From positions 124,001 through 188,000 of the forward strand of contig JAJTUP010000015.1 of the NCBI GenBank assembly GCA_021399435.1: a stretch of DNA of 64,000 nt, given 5' to 3'. Within the stretch, counting starts at the first letter, position 1. Each line of letters starts with the position of its first letter. The notes beneath the pieces were generated by a model that was not told the DNA's origin, searched no databases, and saw nothing but the letters and a program-made list of their open reading frames with translations. Below, one piece after another: positions 22,258 to 32,924 of the stretch. Position numbers and translations under genes: made by a program. The DNA is from Diaporthe sp. PMI_573 (lineage: Eukaryota > Ascomycota > Sordariomycetes > Diaporthales > Diaporthaceae).

Positions 22258-24508
22258 TTATGTGCCCTCATTGGGCACCACCATCTCAGCACGCCAGTTG
22301 ACATGCTCGCGCTCTGCGAGCCGCGCAAGGACCAGGAGCGTATCAGATGCTGCCTTGTGAGGCGTCGTCCAGGTTCCCATCGTCGGCGTTCGCAGGCTCT
22401 TGTCCGACACCTTGCCCCGCAGGTCATTGGCCTCGGTCCATATCCTCGGGTTGTTCTTCATGGCCTGGAACACAGCCACGTGCTGGTCCTTTCCGAGTTT
22501 GAGCTGCTCACCGCCGTGCAACCCCATCGAGGCGAAAGCCCGGATGAGCTCGTTGATCACGATTCCGTGCAGCTGGTATGCGAGCGCCTGGAGCGAGGTC
22601 GCGTGCCGCGCCATCTGCTTGAGCTCTCGTAGGTGCGGTTCCAGCGTGAGCCACGAGGCCATCTCCATCGCCGCCCCGGATATCTCTGACCTCTGGTTTA
22701 GCGAACGGAAAGCAATCATGTACGCCAGTATCATCTCGATTGTGAGCATCGCCCGCCGGTAGTCTCTCGATTGCCCGCCCGCGTTGGGCCCCGCCGCGTT
22801 CGCCGGGAATTCCTTGTCGCGCTTGTGCTTCAGTTTCTTCCCGATCTTGCAGAACTCATCCCACCGCCTCCTGAGTGTCTCTTTGGCGGCGCCCTCACGG
22901 CCTGTCTGCGCCGCGTCTCCGGCGCCTGGCGTCTGGGCAACCCTGCCCCCCGGCGTCTGCGTCTGCGAGCCTCCGGGCGCGGAGAGGCTGTTGGCAGTGG
23001 GGGGCTTGGGCGGTGTGTACGGTGCCTTGCTCCCCGTCGTCTCGGGTGCTCTCGGCCGTTTCGCACCAACGGAACTCGCAATCGGCTCTGCAGTTGGCTC
23101 CGTGGCACGTGGGCGTTTGCTCGCAGGTGGCGGTGTGTTGTCCGCGCTGAGCGACCGCTCCTTCGGCCAGGGCCGTGAAGGCAGTGCGAGGAGACTCTGC
23201 ATCCTCTTGCGGAGGTTTTTTTTGTATTTGATCGTTACGATCTTGGCTGGGCGGGCGTCTGCATCAAAATTGTCTGCTGGAGGTCGCGTCTTGCGTGCGC
23301 CCGCTGGCGCGTCCGAAGACTGGCCAGGCGGATCTTTCGGTTCCTCTTTCGCCTGCGTCTTCTGTATTCGGGCCAGCGCTTCCTCGACCTGAGGAGGCAA
23401 CGTGGGCGAAAGGATGGGGGGCAATTCCGGCGTGCCGGCCTTTTTCTTCACTGTCCCTTCTGGCCTCAGTGGTTTGCTTTGTGACTTTCCAGTCGCGTGG
23501 CCGTCTGCTGTCTTCTTTTTCGGGCTCCACGTCTCCAGATCATCCTCAAACGTCAACTTGAGGGGCGAGAGTATTGGAGGAACAAGATGCTTTCCAGAAG
23601 TATCTGGTTTTGGGGGTAGTGTGTTGCGGGACGCAGAGCTCTGGGACTTTGTGCCGTTGACCGCGATCTTTGGCGAGACTGCGCGAGATTGGTCCTTTGA
23701 GCTTGGCTGAGCGGCGCGGCCACTCGAATTCGACTGAGGCACTCCTGTTCTGCCGTCCTTACTAGCAGACCTGACATGTTCCCTGCCACTCGGGGTCTCT
23801 GGCCGCGGGGGCTTGCGCGGCGCCTCTGACGGTGGGGGATCGCTCGACTTCGTCTTTTTGAGCGGCCTCGTGCTATCATCCTGCTCCAGTGGCCGCTTCT
23901 TGCCCTCGGACGACGGACTCGGCGCGTCTCTTGACGCGATTTTGGAGAGTGAGCTCTTAGACCTGCCACAGAGTATCAGAATGAGCAATGTGACCAAAGC
24001 GACGACATCCTATAAAGGGCCGCACGTACCTCTCCATGTCCCCATTGCCCCGGGAATCAGGGCCCTTGCTATCTCGCTGTGTGCCGGCCTGTTTTACCTT
24101 GTCCAGCTCCTTGCGCGACACGTCCTTCTCGAGTCCATGCGCAGGCGCCCGCTGTCTCTTATCGTCCACCTTGCCCAAAACTCCGTTTTCCGTCGGCGAG
24201 GTTGCCACCTTCTTGCTTTTCCAAACCTCCAGGGTCATCTTGTTCCCGGCCTTCCTGGCTGCAGCCAGGGGGGCGGACTGGCGGGTGGGCAAGGGGGCCT
24301 CGGGCTCGTCGCATATGTCGTAGTATGGCCGTGTCAGGAGGAGACCGCGGTCGGCGTCTGATAGGAAGGTGGAGTATTGTAGGGGGGACTGGTGGTCCCA
24401 GAAGTTTGGAGGGACTGGATATTTGCGGCCGAGTGAAAGAGCCAGATGGTGTGGCCTCTCGGGCAGTAGTTTCTTGACGGATCTGATTCTCTCCGCCGCA
24501 ACCTCCAT
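22258..24508 (-). CDS. disordered protein with C-terminal helical domain; possible Ebp1/AF4-like elongation factor subunit
   Basis: Two exons on the minus strand, 24508-24030 and 23962-22258, joined in frame (GAGAG|G TCT); 727 residues. The N-terminus (MEVAAERIRSVKKLLPERPHHLALSLGRKYPVPPN) is compact and conserved-looking; residues about 100-520 are Lys/Ser/Pro-rich and disordered. Within this, PPILSPTLPPQVEEALARIQ and LVPPILSPLKLTFEDDLETW are short linear motifs. The last ~204 residues form an all-helical domain (RRRWDEFCKIGKKLKHKRD to RAEMVVPNEGT). This plan resembles fungal ELL-binding Ebp1, the proposed AF4-type scaffold of a super elongation complex, but I infer this from architecture and weak motif memory only. 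It could be an unrelated nuclear protein. The exon structure is firm; the function is not. Confidence 0.6.
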
Positions 24509-25265
24509 TTTCCACGTTGCTTCATGAAAGAAGCCTTGTCCCAACGGCAAGTCGCGAGAGGAGTAGGCGGCGCAGTGATCCCAGCTCGTAATTGGTTGGT
24601 GTCAGGGAGAATGTTGGGTCCGGGGCCTGGATCGAATGCGCGGTGGCTGCGCAGTCGGGTGGATGTTGTGATGATCCAACACGAAGCTTCGTGGGAGGCA
24701 GTGACCTCTACCAAGGCACAGGGGGGTCGGGCTCCTCGTGAGCTCCTCGTTGGGCCTGGCGGGCGGCGAGGGGCGGCGAGGACGGCGGGCAGGACAGAAG
24801 CTGGGGCGGCGGCGTAGCTCCGTGACAGCGACTGCACGCACGGGGCCAGTAGGGGGTCTGGTTGGTGGTGGTGGTGGCGGCGGCAGGGGGGAAACCGGGC
24901 GCTACAATCACGTCAACAAAGCCAGATGCGATGGGGTCCGGATCGCAGCAGGGTGTCTCGGCGCAGGGGAACAAAGCATGTGGTCGACTCACTGCTGGGT
25001 GCGATCAGCACGATGTTGCGGTGCAGCGGGTTGTTGGGTCAGAGTTGGTATGGGTTCGGTTATGGGGTGCAGGTTGTGGACAATATCGGCGTGTCGTCGG
25101 TGTCGTGCCGTGTCGTGGTGTCGTGGCTCTGGGCGATTGCAGACCGACAGCAATGGGATACCATACCATGCCTACCTAGGTAGACATGCAGCAGACATGC
25201 ATCCACATCCGCATCAAAACCCACATCCACAGTGCACCCATCAACCAGTCGATCAAGCAGTCCGA

Positions 25266-25315
25266 CAGTCAGTCAGTCAGTCAGTCAGTCAGCAAGTCGG
25301 TCGGTCGGTCGGTCG
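25266..25315 (+). repeat. CAGT and GGTC tetranucleotide microsatellites
   Basis: Nearly seven CAGT units at 25266-25292 are followed, after a few bases, by nearly five GGTC units at 25297-25315. Simple repeats of this type expand by slippage. Confidence 0.9.
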
Positions 25316-25833
25316 CGGCAGATCGAGTCGTATCGTGTCGGGGGGCGGGCCTGTCTCCACCACGCAGCGCGCCGCAGCCTCCAGGTCTCCACCCGCTGGC
25401 CTAGCCCACTATCGCTGCCACACCCGCTGCGCTGCCGTGATGCTGCGCTGCTTTGCTGTGTGATGCGCCGTCGCCTCCCGCCTGGGCTTGAGAGATGGGC
25501 CGGAGCTAGGACGAACGTGCGCCGTGTGGACGGTCCCTGGGCGTGCCCCAGGAGGATACTTCACCGATCCTGTAAGAACGAATTGGTCGTCAGGGGGGGA
25601 GATGACCGGTAACTGCTGCATGCGACAAGAGGATAAGGTATGATAATGTGGAGGGGGGAGGCGAGGCGGGACTGGGGAGAGGATGTGGCTGAAGACTGGG
25701 GTCCCGACAGGTAAATACCTGGATGTGCCGGGCAGAAGCGAAGGGTACCATGTGCGGGAGGCCAGCTACCTGGCAGGCGTACCTAACGTGATCAAGGTAG
25801 GGGTGAACGGAGTGGCGAGACCTGCAGCCCACC

Positions 25834-25863
25834 TGGGTACCTTAGGTAGGTAGGTAGGTAGTA
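25834..25863 (+). repeat. GGTA microsatellite
   Basis: TACCTTAGG followed by four GTAG steps (TAGGTAGGTAGGTAGGTAG). Same sequence family as the CCTAGGTA arrays elsewhere in the window. Confidence 0.85.
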
Positions 25864-26590
25864 CGCTGTGGCTGCCCTGCCCTGCCAGCCTGCCCACCTC
25901 AGCTCAGCTCAGCTCGAGAGCAGTGCAGGGGGGCACCTGGCTGGGGCAGGATTCTCTGTCACAGCATCTACTGATCTGCAGTGAAGAGTTCGTTCCATTT
26001 CAATACCATTATTCTTTCTGAAAAGAAGAAGAAATGGAAAGGAAATGGTCACTCTGTTTAGCCTCGACTTTGACTTGCGAAGCTCACGCGACCCAACACA
26101 GTACCAGCATATCTGCAGCTGCAGGTGGAAGGGATAATGCAGCGGGGAGGAAGTGTCTAGCCGAACAATTCTATGCCCACTGCCTCTCTGGGTGGAGATC
26201 CGTGCCCGAAGCTATCTACACTATGTGCGTGTGCCCCATGGGACATCTTCAACGCGAGTCCAGAACTTAAAGGCAAGTCGCAGTAAACGTGACCGCATGA
26301 GCCCCAGCCTTGACACAAACCACAGCTTCAACGCAGAATCCAACCGTACCTGGCCAGCCAGTCCTCCCTCTTAAAGTACCCCCCGACGCCATTTCTGGGC
26401 CGCGACCAAGACAAAACTCAAAAGCAATGTGTAACAAGATGCAGTGACTTGACGTCTTTGCTGTCTAGGGTATCCGTCAACCAACGCCTTGTCCGTTCGC
26501 CGAGCTCCTTTGCGCCCGGACCGATAAGAAAGCTTTGCTGTTCCGCTACAGCCGGCTCCACCCCGGCCTGGTGCCGTACCATGCCATCCG

Positions 26591-28873
26591 TCACCACGCG
26601 TACACATCCGAATCGTCGTCTCTGTCGTGGTCCGAGGTCCACTCGTCATCATCCGACTCGTGCTCCTGTTCGTCGAGGAAGTCCTCCATGCCAAGTTGGA
26701 ATTCGCGAGGCTTCTGGTTGTCGAAACGAATGTTGACCACGTCGCACAGGCCATGCACGAACGGCACGTCGTCGTCTGGGGATGCCGGCGACTCTGGGGG
26801 GCTTGATGGCAGCGAGGGGTCCTCAGGCTCCTCCTGCTCACTCTCTTCGGGCTCAAGCAGATCAAGGTCTTCGTCCGTGTCAGGATCCCTGTACGAGATA
26901 GCTGCTCGCTTCGGCCTCCTGAGGTCTCGCGCTGAGCCAGCGCTTCGCTTTCTCTTGCGCTTGTTTTCCACCTTGGTCTCGGCAGGGACTGGGGCAGGGG
27001 CTGCGATATGAGTGGCAATGCGAGTGCTGCGCCGGATGGGCGTGTCCTCTGTGCCACCTCCCACGTCCGTGTTCCCCTCTTGGAAGTCAGGTCCTCCCTT
27101 GAGCATTGGCCACTGGATCAAGGAACGGTATGGTTGAGGCTTGGTCTGTTTCCGCAGGAAGACCTTCCTCAGCCTCCTGACCCACCTGTCACGGAATTCG
27201 CACCGTTGGCGCCATGGAACATCCAGCATGGCCTTGACGGCCAGGTGTCTCAGTCTGGGCACTCTTGGCGCCTGATCAACGAAGCTCTGGAAGAACATCT
27301 CCGCAGTGGCCGCATCCCATTTCGCAAGCTGCTCCAGGTCGATAACCTCGATCGTCTCAGGCCAGAATGGCACATCGGCGACGGTGAGCAACGTTTCGTA
27401 GAAGGGGTCCGAATCGTTGTAGTATTCGTGGTGGGCGTAGAAGGTTAGATTCATGCTGAGTTCGCGCAGCTGCGGACAGGAACCGCCCAGTGTTGGCAGG
27501 AAGGCCAGACTGAGGGACTGGTTGTGATGCAACGTCAGCCTGCGAATATTGCGACCGTGCGTCAAGAGGTACTCGGCCAGCATTTCAGCAGTCAGTTCCC
27601 AGCAGTTGACGATCTCGAGATGCTCAATCGTTTTGGGCAGCAGAGAGAGGAACTGGCCATCGACGACCGTCGACGACTCCATCTTTAGATGCTTCAGATC
27701 CTCCAGGGGCTCCAGAGACTCGGAAATGCAGCTGATGAAGTTCTTGTCGGCTTCAAACACCTCGGGGTCGTTGGGATCCTTGTTCTCCTTCAGGGACGGG
27801 ACCTGGAAGTTGACCAAGGTGACGTCGCGCAGCTGCGAGAAGGTCGGCCACTGATGGATGGTCCTCATCTGTTCGGGGGAAACCACGTCGCGATCCATCA
27901 TCCTCTCGCTCCACCTCCACGACTTGAGCCTCATGTGAGCGTCCGAGTCACCCGCCGACTTGAGTGCATTGACAAGGGCCTGGGAATATGTCCACTTTCT
28001 ACTTTTGAGGTCGAGCTGCCGATAAGGCGGCAGGTCGAACTCATGATAGAGCTCCAGGTGAGACAAGCTAGGGAGGATCAGGATCAGCTCCGCGAGATCG
28101 AAGGGCCGGGACGGGGAAAGAGAGGTGACGCTGACGACAAGAGATTCGACCATGGTGCGCCTGTGATCGTCGCGCTCCTTGGCGGCGGCTTGGTTTACAG
28201 CAAGGTTGTGCATGAGTGCGGCGAACTTGGTGGCCATGTTCATGGACAGGATAGGCATCGGGCGCCTGTACAGGGCCTTGAGCGCGGGGCCAAGGAAGAG
28301 CTTGCAAGTAAGGCCAGCTGAGAGAAGCCAGCGGGCGCCCTCCTTGAATTCCAGTGATGACGAAGCGTACTCGAATATCTGGACAAGGGTGGTCCACTCC
28401 AGGTGCTGCCACGGCGGGCGTACCTTGGAGGAGGGCCATTCTGGCTCGTTGCTGGCGGAACGTGAAGCGTTGGGTTTCTTTCTGGAGCTGGCTGCCTTGG
28501 ACTGACGGTCCGTGGTCCTTGCAGGCCGGGAAGGCGTCCTTGACCGGCGGCTGGATTGAGGACGACGCGGGCGGGAGCCCTCCGGGGCGGTGGCTCGAGT
28601 GCGCTGCGGGCCGCGTGTCCCAGAACGGTGGTGGGCGATGGTCTGCAGGCGTGCAGACTGGCGGGTCTGATTTCCCAGAGCGCGCCACGGCCGAGGGGCA
28701 GGTGCATCGGTGGCTGAGGAATCGTGGTCAAGTTCACTGGAATCGCTTGATGGAGAGGGCAGCCTTGTAGCGCTCCGTGTTACACGGCCGCTCGGGTTTC
28801 CCGGGCGACTGCGCAGCTGCCTGGTCGACCGGCGAGGGTTGCGGCGGACCCCTGCAGGAGCGGGTTCACTCAT
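26591..28873 (-). CDS. F-box protein with leucine-rich-repeat-like region
   Basis: Single-exon gene, 760 residues. Residues 1-150 are Arg/Ser/Pro-rich (RRNPRRSTRQLRSRPGNPSGR). A probable F-box spans about 151-205, around PPWQHLEWTTLVQIFEYA and the following TCKLFLGPALKALYRRP. The central 220-520 region has LRR-like strands (ILPSLSHLELYHEFDLP, LKHLKMESSTVVDG, TIEHLEIVNCWELT, NIRRLTLHHNQSLSL, PQLRELSMNL). The C-terminal ~130 residues are basic then acidic (KRKRKRSAG, EPEESEQEEPEDP). F-box/LRR proteins usually recruit substrates to SCF ubiquitin ligases; the substrate is unknown. Start 28873 (MSEPAPAGVRR) is the first in-frame ATG. Confidence 0.78.
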   Translation of the reverse strand: MSEPAPAGVRRNPRRSTRQLRSRPGNPSGRVTRSATRLPSPSSDSSELDHDSSATDAPAPRPWRALGNQTRQSARLQTIAHHRSGTRGPQRTRATAPEGSRPRRPQSSRRSRTPSRPARTTDRQSKAASSRKKPNASRSASNEPEWPSSKVRPPWQHLEWTTLVQIFEYASSSLEFKEGARWLLSAGLTCKLFLGPALKALYRRPMPILSMNMATKFAALMHNLAVNQAAAKERDDHRRTMVESLVVSVTSLSPSRPFDLAELILILPSLSHLELYHEFDLPPYRQLDLKSRKWTYSQALVNALKSAGDSDAHMRLKSWRWSERMMDRDVVSPEQMRTIHQWPTFSQLRDVTLVNFQVPSLKENKDPNDPEVFEADKNFISCISESLEPLEDLKHLKMESSTVVDGQFLSLLPKTIEHLEIVNCWELTAEMLAEYLLTHGRNIRRLTLHHNQSLSLAFLPTLGGSCPQLRELSMNLTFYAHHEYYNDSDPFYETLLTVADVPFWPETIEVIDLEQLAKWDAATAEMFFQSFVDQAPRVPRLRHLAVKAMLDVPWRQRCEFRDRWVRRLRKVFLRKQTKPQPYRSLIQWPMLKGGPDFQEGNTDVGGGTEDTPIRRSTRIATHIAAPAPVPAETKVENKRKRKRSAGSARDLRRPKRAAISYRDPDTDEDLDLLEPEESEQEEPEDPSLPSSPPESPASPDDDVPFVHGLCDVVNIRFDNQKPREFQLGMEDFLDEQEHESDDDEWTSDHDRDDDSDVYAW

Positions 28874-31800
28874 GGTGTCAGCGACAAGCAGAGAGAACCA
28901 TTTGGACCGGGCAAGCACTGTTGATGTGGGGAGGAAGTGCTGTGCAGGGTGGGGGTAAGTGACTGTCTGGGCGGGCGAGAGGACAGGTACGAGTGTGAGT
29001 GCGGCCGGTGGTGGCCTGCGACGGCCCTGCAGTGAAGAGGCAGCAAGGGGAAAGTCGAAGTGAGATGGGGTGAGGTGAATTCAGTCAAGTGAGACGGGGT
29101 TGAGCTGAGGCGAGGCGATGCGGTCGGGCAACGGAGTCGGCTCCGCCCGGTGTCAGAGGGTCAGTGAACCTTGGAAGGCCGAGTCGTGCTCGACTGTGGG
29201 ACAAGGTCGTGGAGCCTCGGGCCTTTGGGGCGGGCCCGTGCGCTGCGCTTGAGGTGGGATAAGCGGGGCGTTGGAAGGAGCAGAGTGCCGGCATTATAGC
29301 AACGACTGTGCCTAAGGTAGGTAGGCAGGCAGCTTTTTTACAACACCAGAGAGCGCCTTGACAGTGTCTTGACCTGGTGCCCGCCTTGTTTTCAGCCGGA
29401 TACGATTGGACATACAAGATGACATGCCCACAGGAGCCACACAAAATATCATCAACGAACTACCTTTGTCACTCTGTCACCCGCCTTGCGCTTAGAATAC
29501 CAGCCCTCCATGCAACATAGCTGCTGGATTGGCAGCCCCTCTGCGGTACTTACAAGGGGGGGGGCAATGAATGGCAGTAAATTGATACGAACATTCCGAA
29601 TGGGCAATCCTGTGGCACGGCTTGAAGGCCCACGACGGGATAAGACAACCGTCTGAGGCGTGATTGCAGACACAAGATCACCGACTAAATTCTGTCTCTT
29701 TCAGCATGGTTACTCCCTATGTTTCTGAAATGACTTTAAATGGTTCCTGCCATCTTGGAGGGATATGTGGTTAGGAGGCTGGACTCATTGGATATTGAAC
29801 GGCAGGAATGAGAGTGGTAAGAGTGAAATTTCTATCGTCTAATACATGACAGACGAGGTTGCTGCCCAGCCGAGCGTTGACAGGCGCACACCACATATAT
29901 CTGGGCCAGGAGAGCGATTGTAACACCAGCACCCTCATTCCTCTGAAGGCCAAGTCTCATTCATTCTGGTCGTCGAAACTGGGAAAGCTTGCCCCCACTA
30001 CCACATGCATTCTTGGCCCTGTTGCCTTACACACTCGTATTGTTTAGCTGGAATACTAGGGTAGGTACTTTGCCCGTATGAACATAATAGTCTGGGCGAC
30101 CAACTACGTGTTCACCCCTCTACCGTTGGGCACGACGAATTAGGCGTACAAACTTTGTTCCTTTTCCTTCAAACTTCCGTCTCACTCACATACGTCTTGG
30201 ATGTGATTCCATGAGCCGTGCATCCGTCATGGCTCGATGATGGATATGAACCTTGCAGTACCTGATGCACATAGTCCATCAATCAACCCCACTTGCGCTT
30301 CAAGTAAATCAAACATTTGCAGACTCACGTTCCTGGTTGTCTCGCTCAGTCCCTCTCTGGCATATCATATTGAGTCTCGACACTCCGAGAGCACATTTGC
30401 TCTCAGACAACAGGAAGATGCTACCAGGCTGTCTCGGTACGCACGCGTCAGCTCGGAGGTGTCACGGTGCTAGTAGCTAGGCCATGGATTAATTGTTACG
30501 CGGAGGACAGGAGACTAGGAACTACAAGCGGTGGCATCTAACGGTACATAGTGGGCCGTGGTGGTTATTAGAAACATGTGAGCTCGGAGGCATGGCCACA
30601 GAACTACGAGTTCTCGATTTCATTATCGAACCGGAAGTGTAATGTTTATCGCACACGCAATTTCAGGTCTATGGTACTGTGCAAATTGAGCAGTAGTCCA
30701 GCCGTGAGCATGAGAACAACATCTTCTTGTGCGGAGCCCTAGAATCCATTGCGGCCGTCGATGGACTTTGCCGGACAGACGAGTTCATGCGAGCGCAAAT
30801 CTCCATGGCTCCAGCTCGCTCAACTGCCCGTGGATTGCATTCCAAGCCGCCCTACCTCAAGTGCTCCCAGAGTTGTTGTCTTCATCAGGCCGACGCCTGG
30901 CGGGTGACGTTCCCGGCAAGGCTACAAGCCATGGCGGCTGCTGGCTGCAGTCAGATCGCGGCCCGGCCAACGAGTGTCCGAATGTCTGATAGTCCTATTC
31001 ATGCAGTACCAGATTCAGACGATAAGGAGCAAGTGTTGCGCCACCCGTTTTGAGGTTTCAGAATGACAGTACAGTTGAAGTCCCAAATCACCACGCTCCT
31101 CGTCCACAAGGCTGGCGCAAACAGTCAACAGTGCTTGTTCGGTGGGGACAATTAGTTTGAAATGGTCCTCCTCGTCGCTCGCATGTGTATATCTCCAGAC
31201 AGGCTCCGTTGACCACAAATACTGTCCTCTTGGTGGTTGCACAGGACGTAGATGGGCCTGCCTAATTGGCAGGCGAGCGAGGCTGGCGGACGGAGCACAG
31301 CCTTTTGGTTTTCTGACCCGTTCTTGGCACCAGCGAGGCCATCCCCACAGTAATAACCACATAACCACATCGAATTACCCCTCCCAACTACCTTCAGATG
31401 AACCGTGTCTTGTTGCATTGGTTTGAGTGCAGGCTGTGGCAGGGTGTTCTCTGATGCAGGCAATGGTATCAAGCCTGGTCTGCCCTTCTCCTCCAAATTT
31501 GAGCAGGCATCTCAAAGTCTGCGCCATTGGCAGGAACGAGACAAGAAATCACAACTACACGCTCCTTTCGACATGAAGCGTATCATTCAGCAGAAGTCCG
31601 GATGTGACAGGCCCACTATATACATGAGAACCTAGGTACCCAGGTAGTTGTTGAGCCCCTCACGGCTAGAAGTTGAGTGTTATAGTGAAGTGGGAGGCTT
31701 TGGCAAGGCTCCAGCCCTGGTCTGTTTGGCGGACAGTTGCGCCCGGGAAGAAGCAAGAAGCGTCTCAGAAGGTATCTTAGATACAAGCCTTGGAAGACAG

Positions 31801-32878
31801 AGTAGGATAAGCACGAGCATGTGGTCAGCTGTCCCCTTTTTCTGTCCGCTGCTTGTTTGGACAATTCAAAATCTCCTGCTGCCTCGGCCTTCTCCAGCCC
31901 GGCTCTCCCTTTGCTCCAGGCCCGGAGGGCACTGAGTTAGCACAGGACATGTGTTCTCACCTGGCTATACGTGGACAAGCAAGTAACCTGTTATCTTGGT
32001 ACCCACACTGTCTCGCGGCCTGCAATTGGCCGGAGCACTGGCCACTAGGCATGACAAGGGTCAGGCCATTTCCAGCAGTAGCAATCGCGATGGGTTCTTT
32101 CAGGTTGTTTCCCTACCGCGCCGCAGCGAGCGAGTTGAGTGAGAGTGAGCGAGTGTGTGAGAGTAAAAGACCGGACACGCGTCGCGCCTCGATGAATTGA
32201 TCGCCAGCCTCAACCCTTCAGACAGGTCGCCTCGCCACTGTCCCATCTCCGCTGCCGCCCTGGGTTCATGGTCAATCCCGCGCCACATTGATACCCAGGC
32301 ACAAACACGAACACGGGTCGCCCTGCACCGAGGATGGGATCCCCAGAGGCAGTCTGTCAATAGACCTCAATCTCAGGTTGGCCCGGCCTCCACCCTACCA
32401 CCACATTCCCAACCAGCAAGACACCAGCCATCTTGCCTCTCATCTTTTGTTTCTTCTGCAGGCCTGCCAGCTGCCACCCACTCGCCACTCTCAGCGGGCT
32501 GTGTGGCTCGTCGTCCGTTACTCCCGGCCCCTGCCCAAAAAAAAAACAAAAAAAACATCGTCAGCCTCAAATTTGGACTCGGTCTGGATCTCCATCCGGG
32601 CCTCTCCATTTCGCCCTTGCTCGCCCATCAAAACATCGCGGCTGCATAGAGCGCTGTGTGCAGGCACCATTCTTTTTTTTTTTTAAAAAAAAAAACCCCC
32701 CCCCCCCAGAAAAGCAAGCGCGTCACGTCGCAGTTTGCCTTGCAGACCCCGAGTCTGACACCAAGGAAACTTTCACTCACGAAATAGACCCGAGACCCCG
32801 AGACTGCTCGTCTGGTTCCAAGGTCCTAGGTCGGCTCTCATAGCCTTGGCCCTGCGGCTCGCATGCCTCAGCGCGACC
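28874..32878. promoter_or_regulatory. 4-kb divergent intergenic region F-box / SUZ12
   Basis: Long non-coding stretch between divergent starts. The left ~300 bp are GT/GA-rich (F-box promoter). The right ~700 bp (32150-32878) are C-rich with A runs (32528-32554) and an unusual T12-A11-C12 block, probably the SUZ12 promoter and leader. Between them (29.1-32.1 kb) I found only short frames without domains, and isolated CCTAGGTA-like motifs near 29313 and 31633. It could hold a non-coding RNA, but no sequence feature proves that. Confidence 0.5.
32673..32707 (+). repeat. T12-A11-C12 homopolymer block
   Basis: Twelve T, eleven A and twelve C follow one another without interruption, about 170 bp upstream of the SUZ12 start. 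The T/A part is self-complementary. It may be real low-complexity leader DNA or an assembly artefact. Confidence 0.85.
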
Positions 32879-32924
32879 ATGACGAAGTCTGTCGCACGCA
32901 CCCGAAGTCTCCCTTTTCTTCATA
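32862..32924 (+). other. upstream ORF overlapping the SUZ12 start
   Basis: A 20-codon frame starting 17 nt before the SUZ12 ATG in a different frame (MPQRDHDEVCRTHPKSPFSS, then TAG). If the transcript starts upstream of 32862, scanning ribosomes would meet it first, so it could lower SUZ12 translation. Whether the transcript includes it is unknown. Confidence 0.4.

Larger units (their letters stand above)
24509..26590. promoter_or_regulatory. Ebp1-like promoter region / 3' of F-box gene
   Basis: About 2.1 kb upstream of the minus-strand gene ending at 22258 and downstream of the F-box gene. It contains CAGT and GGTC tetranucleotide arrays (25266-25315), a GGTA array (25834-25863) and CT/GA-rich stretches. 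Short frames across it are repeat-driven or lack any recognisable domain. Confidence 0.5.

Noticed and set aside
22784..23392. Plus-strand frame of about 200 codons opposite the Ebp1-like gene
   Set aside because: Composition is the complement of Pro/Lys/Arg-rich coding DNA; no family resemblance.
29452..32360. Several short frames in the F-box/SUZ12 interval, considered as small secreted proteins
   Set aside because: None has a credible signal peptide with cysteine pattern, a good start context or matching introns; they are at chance length.
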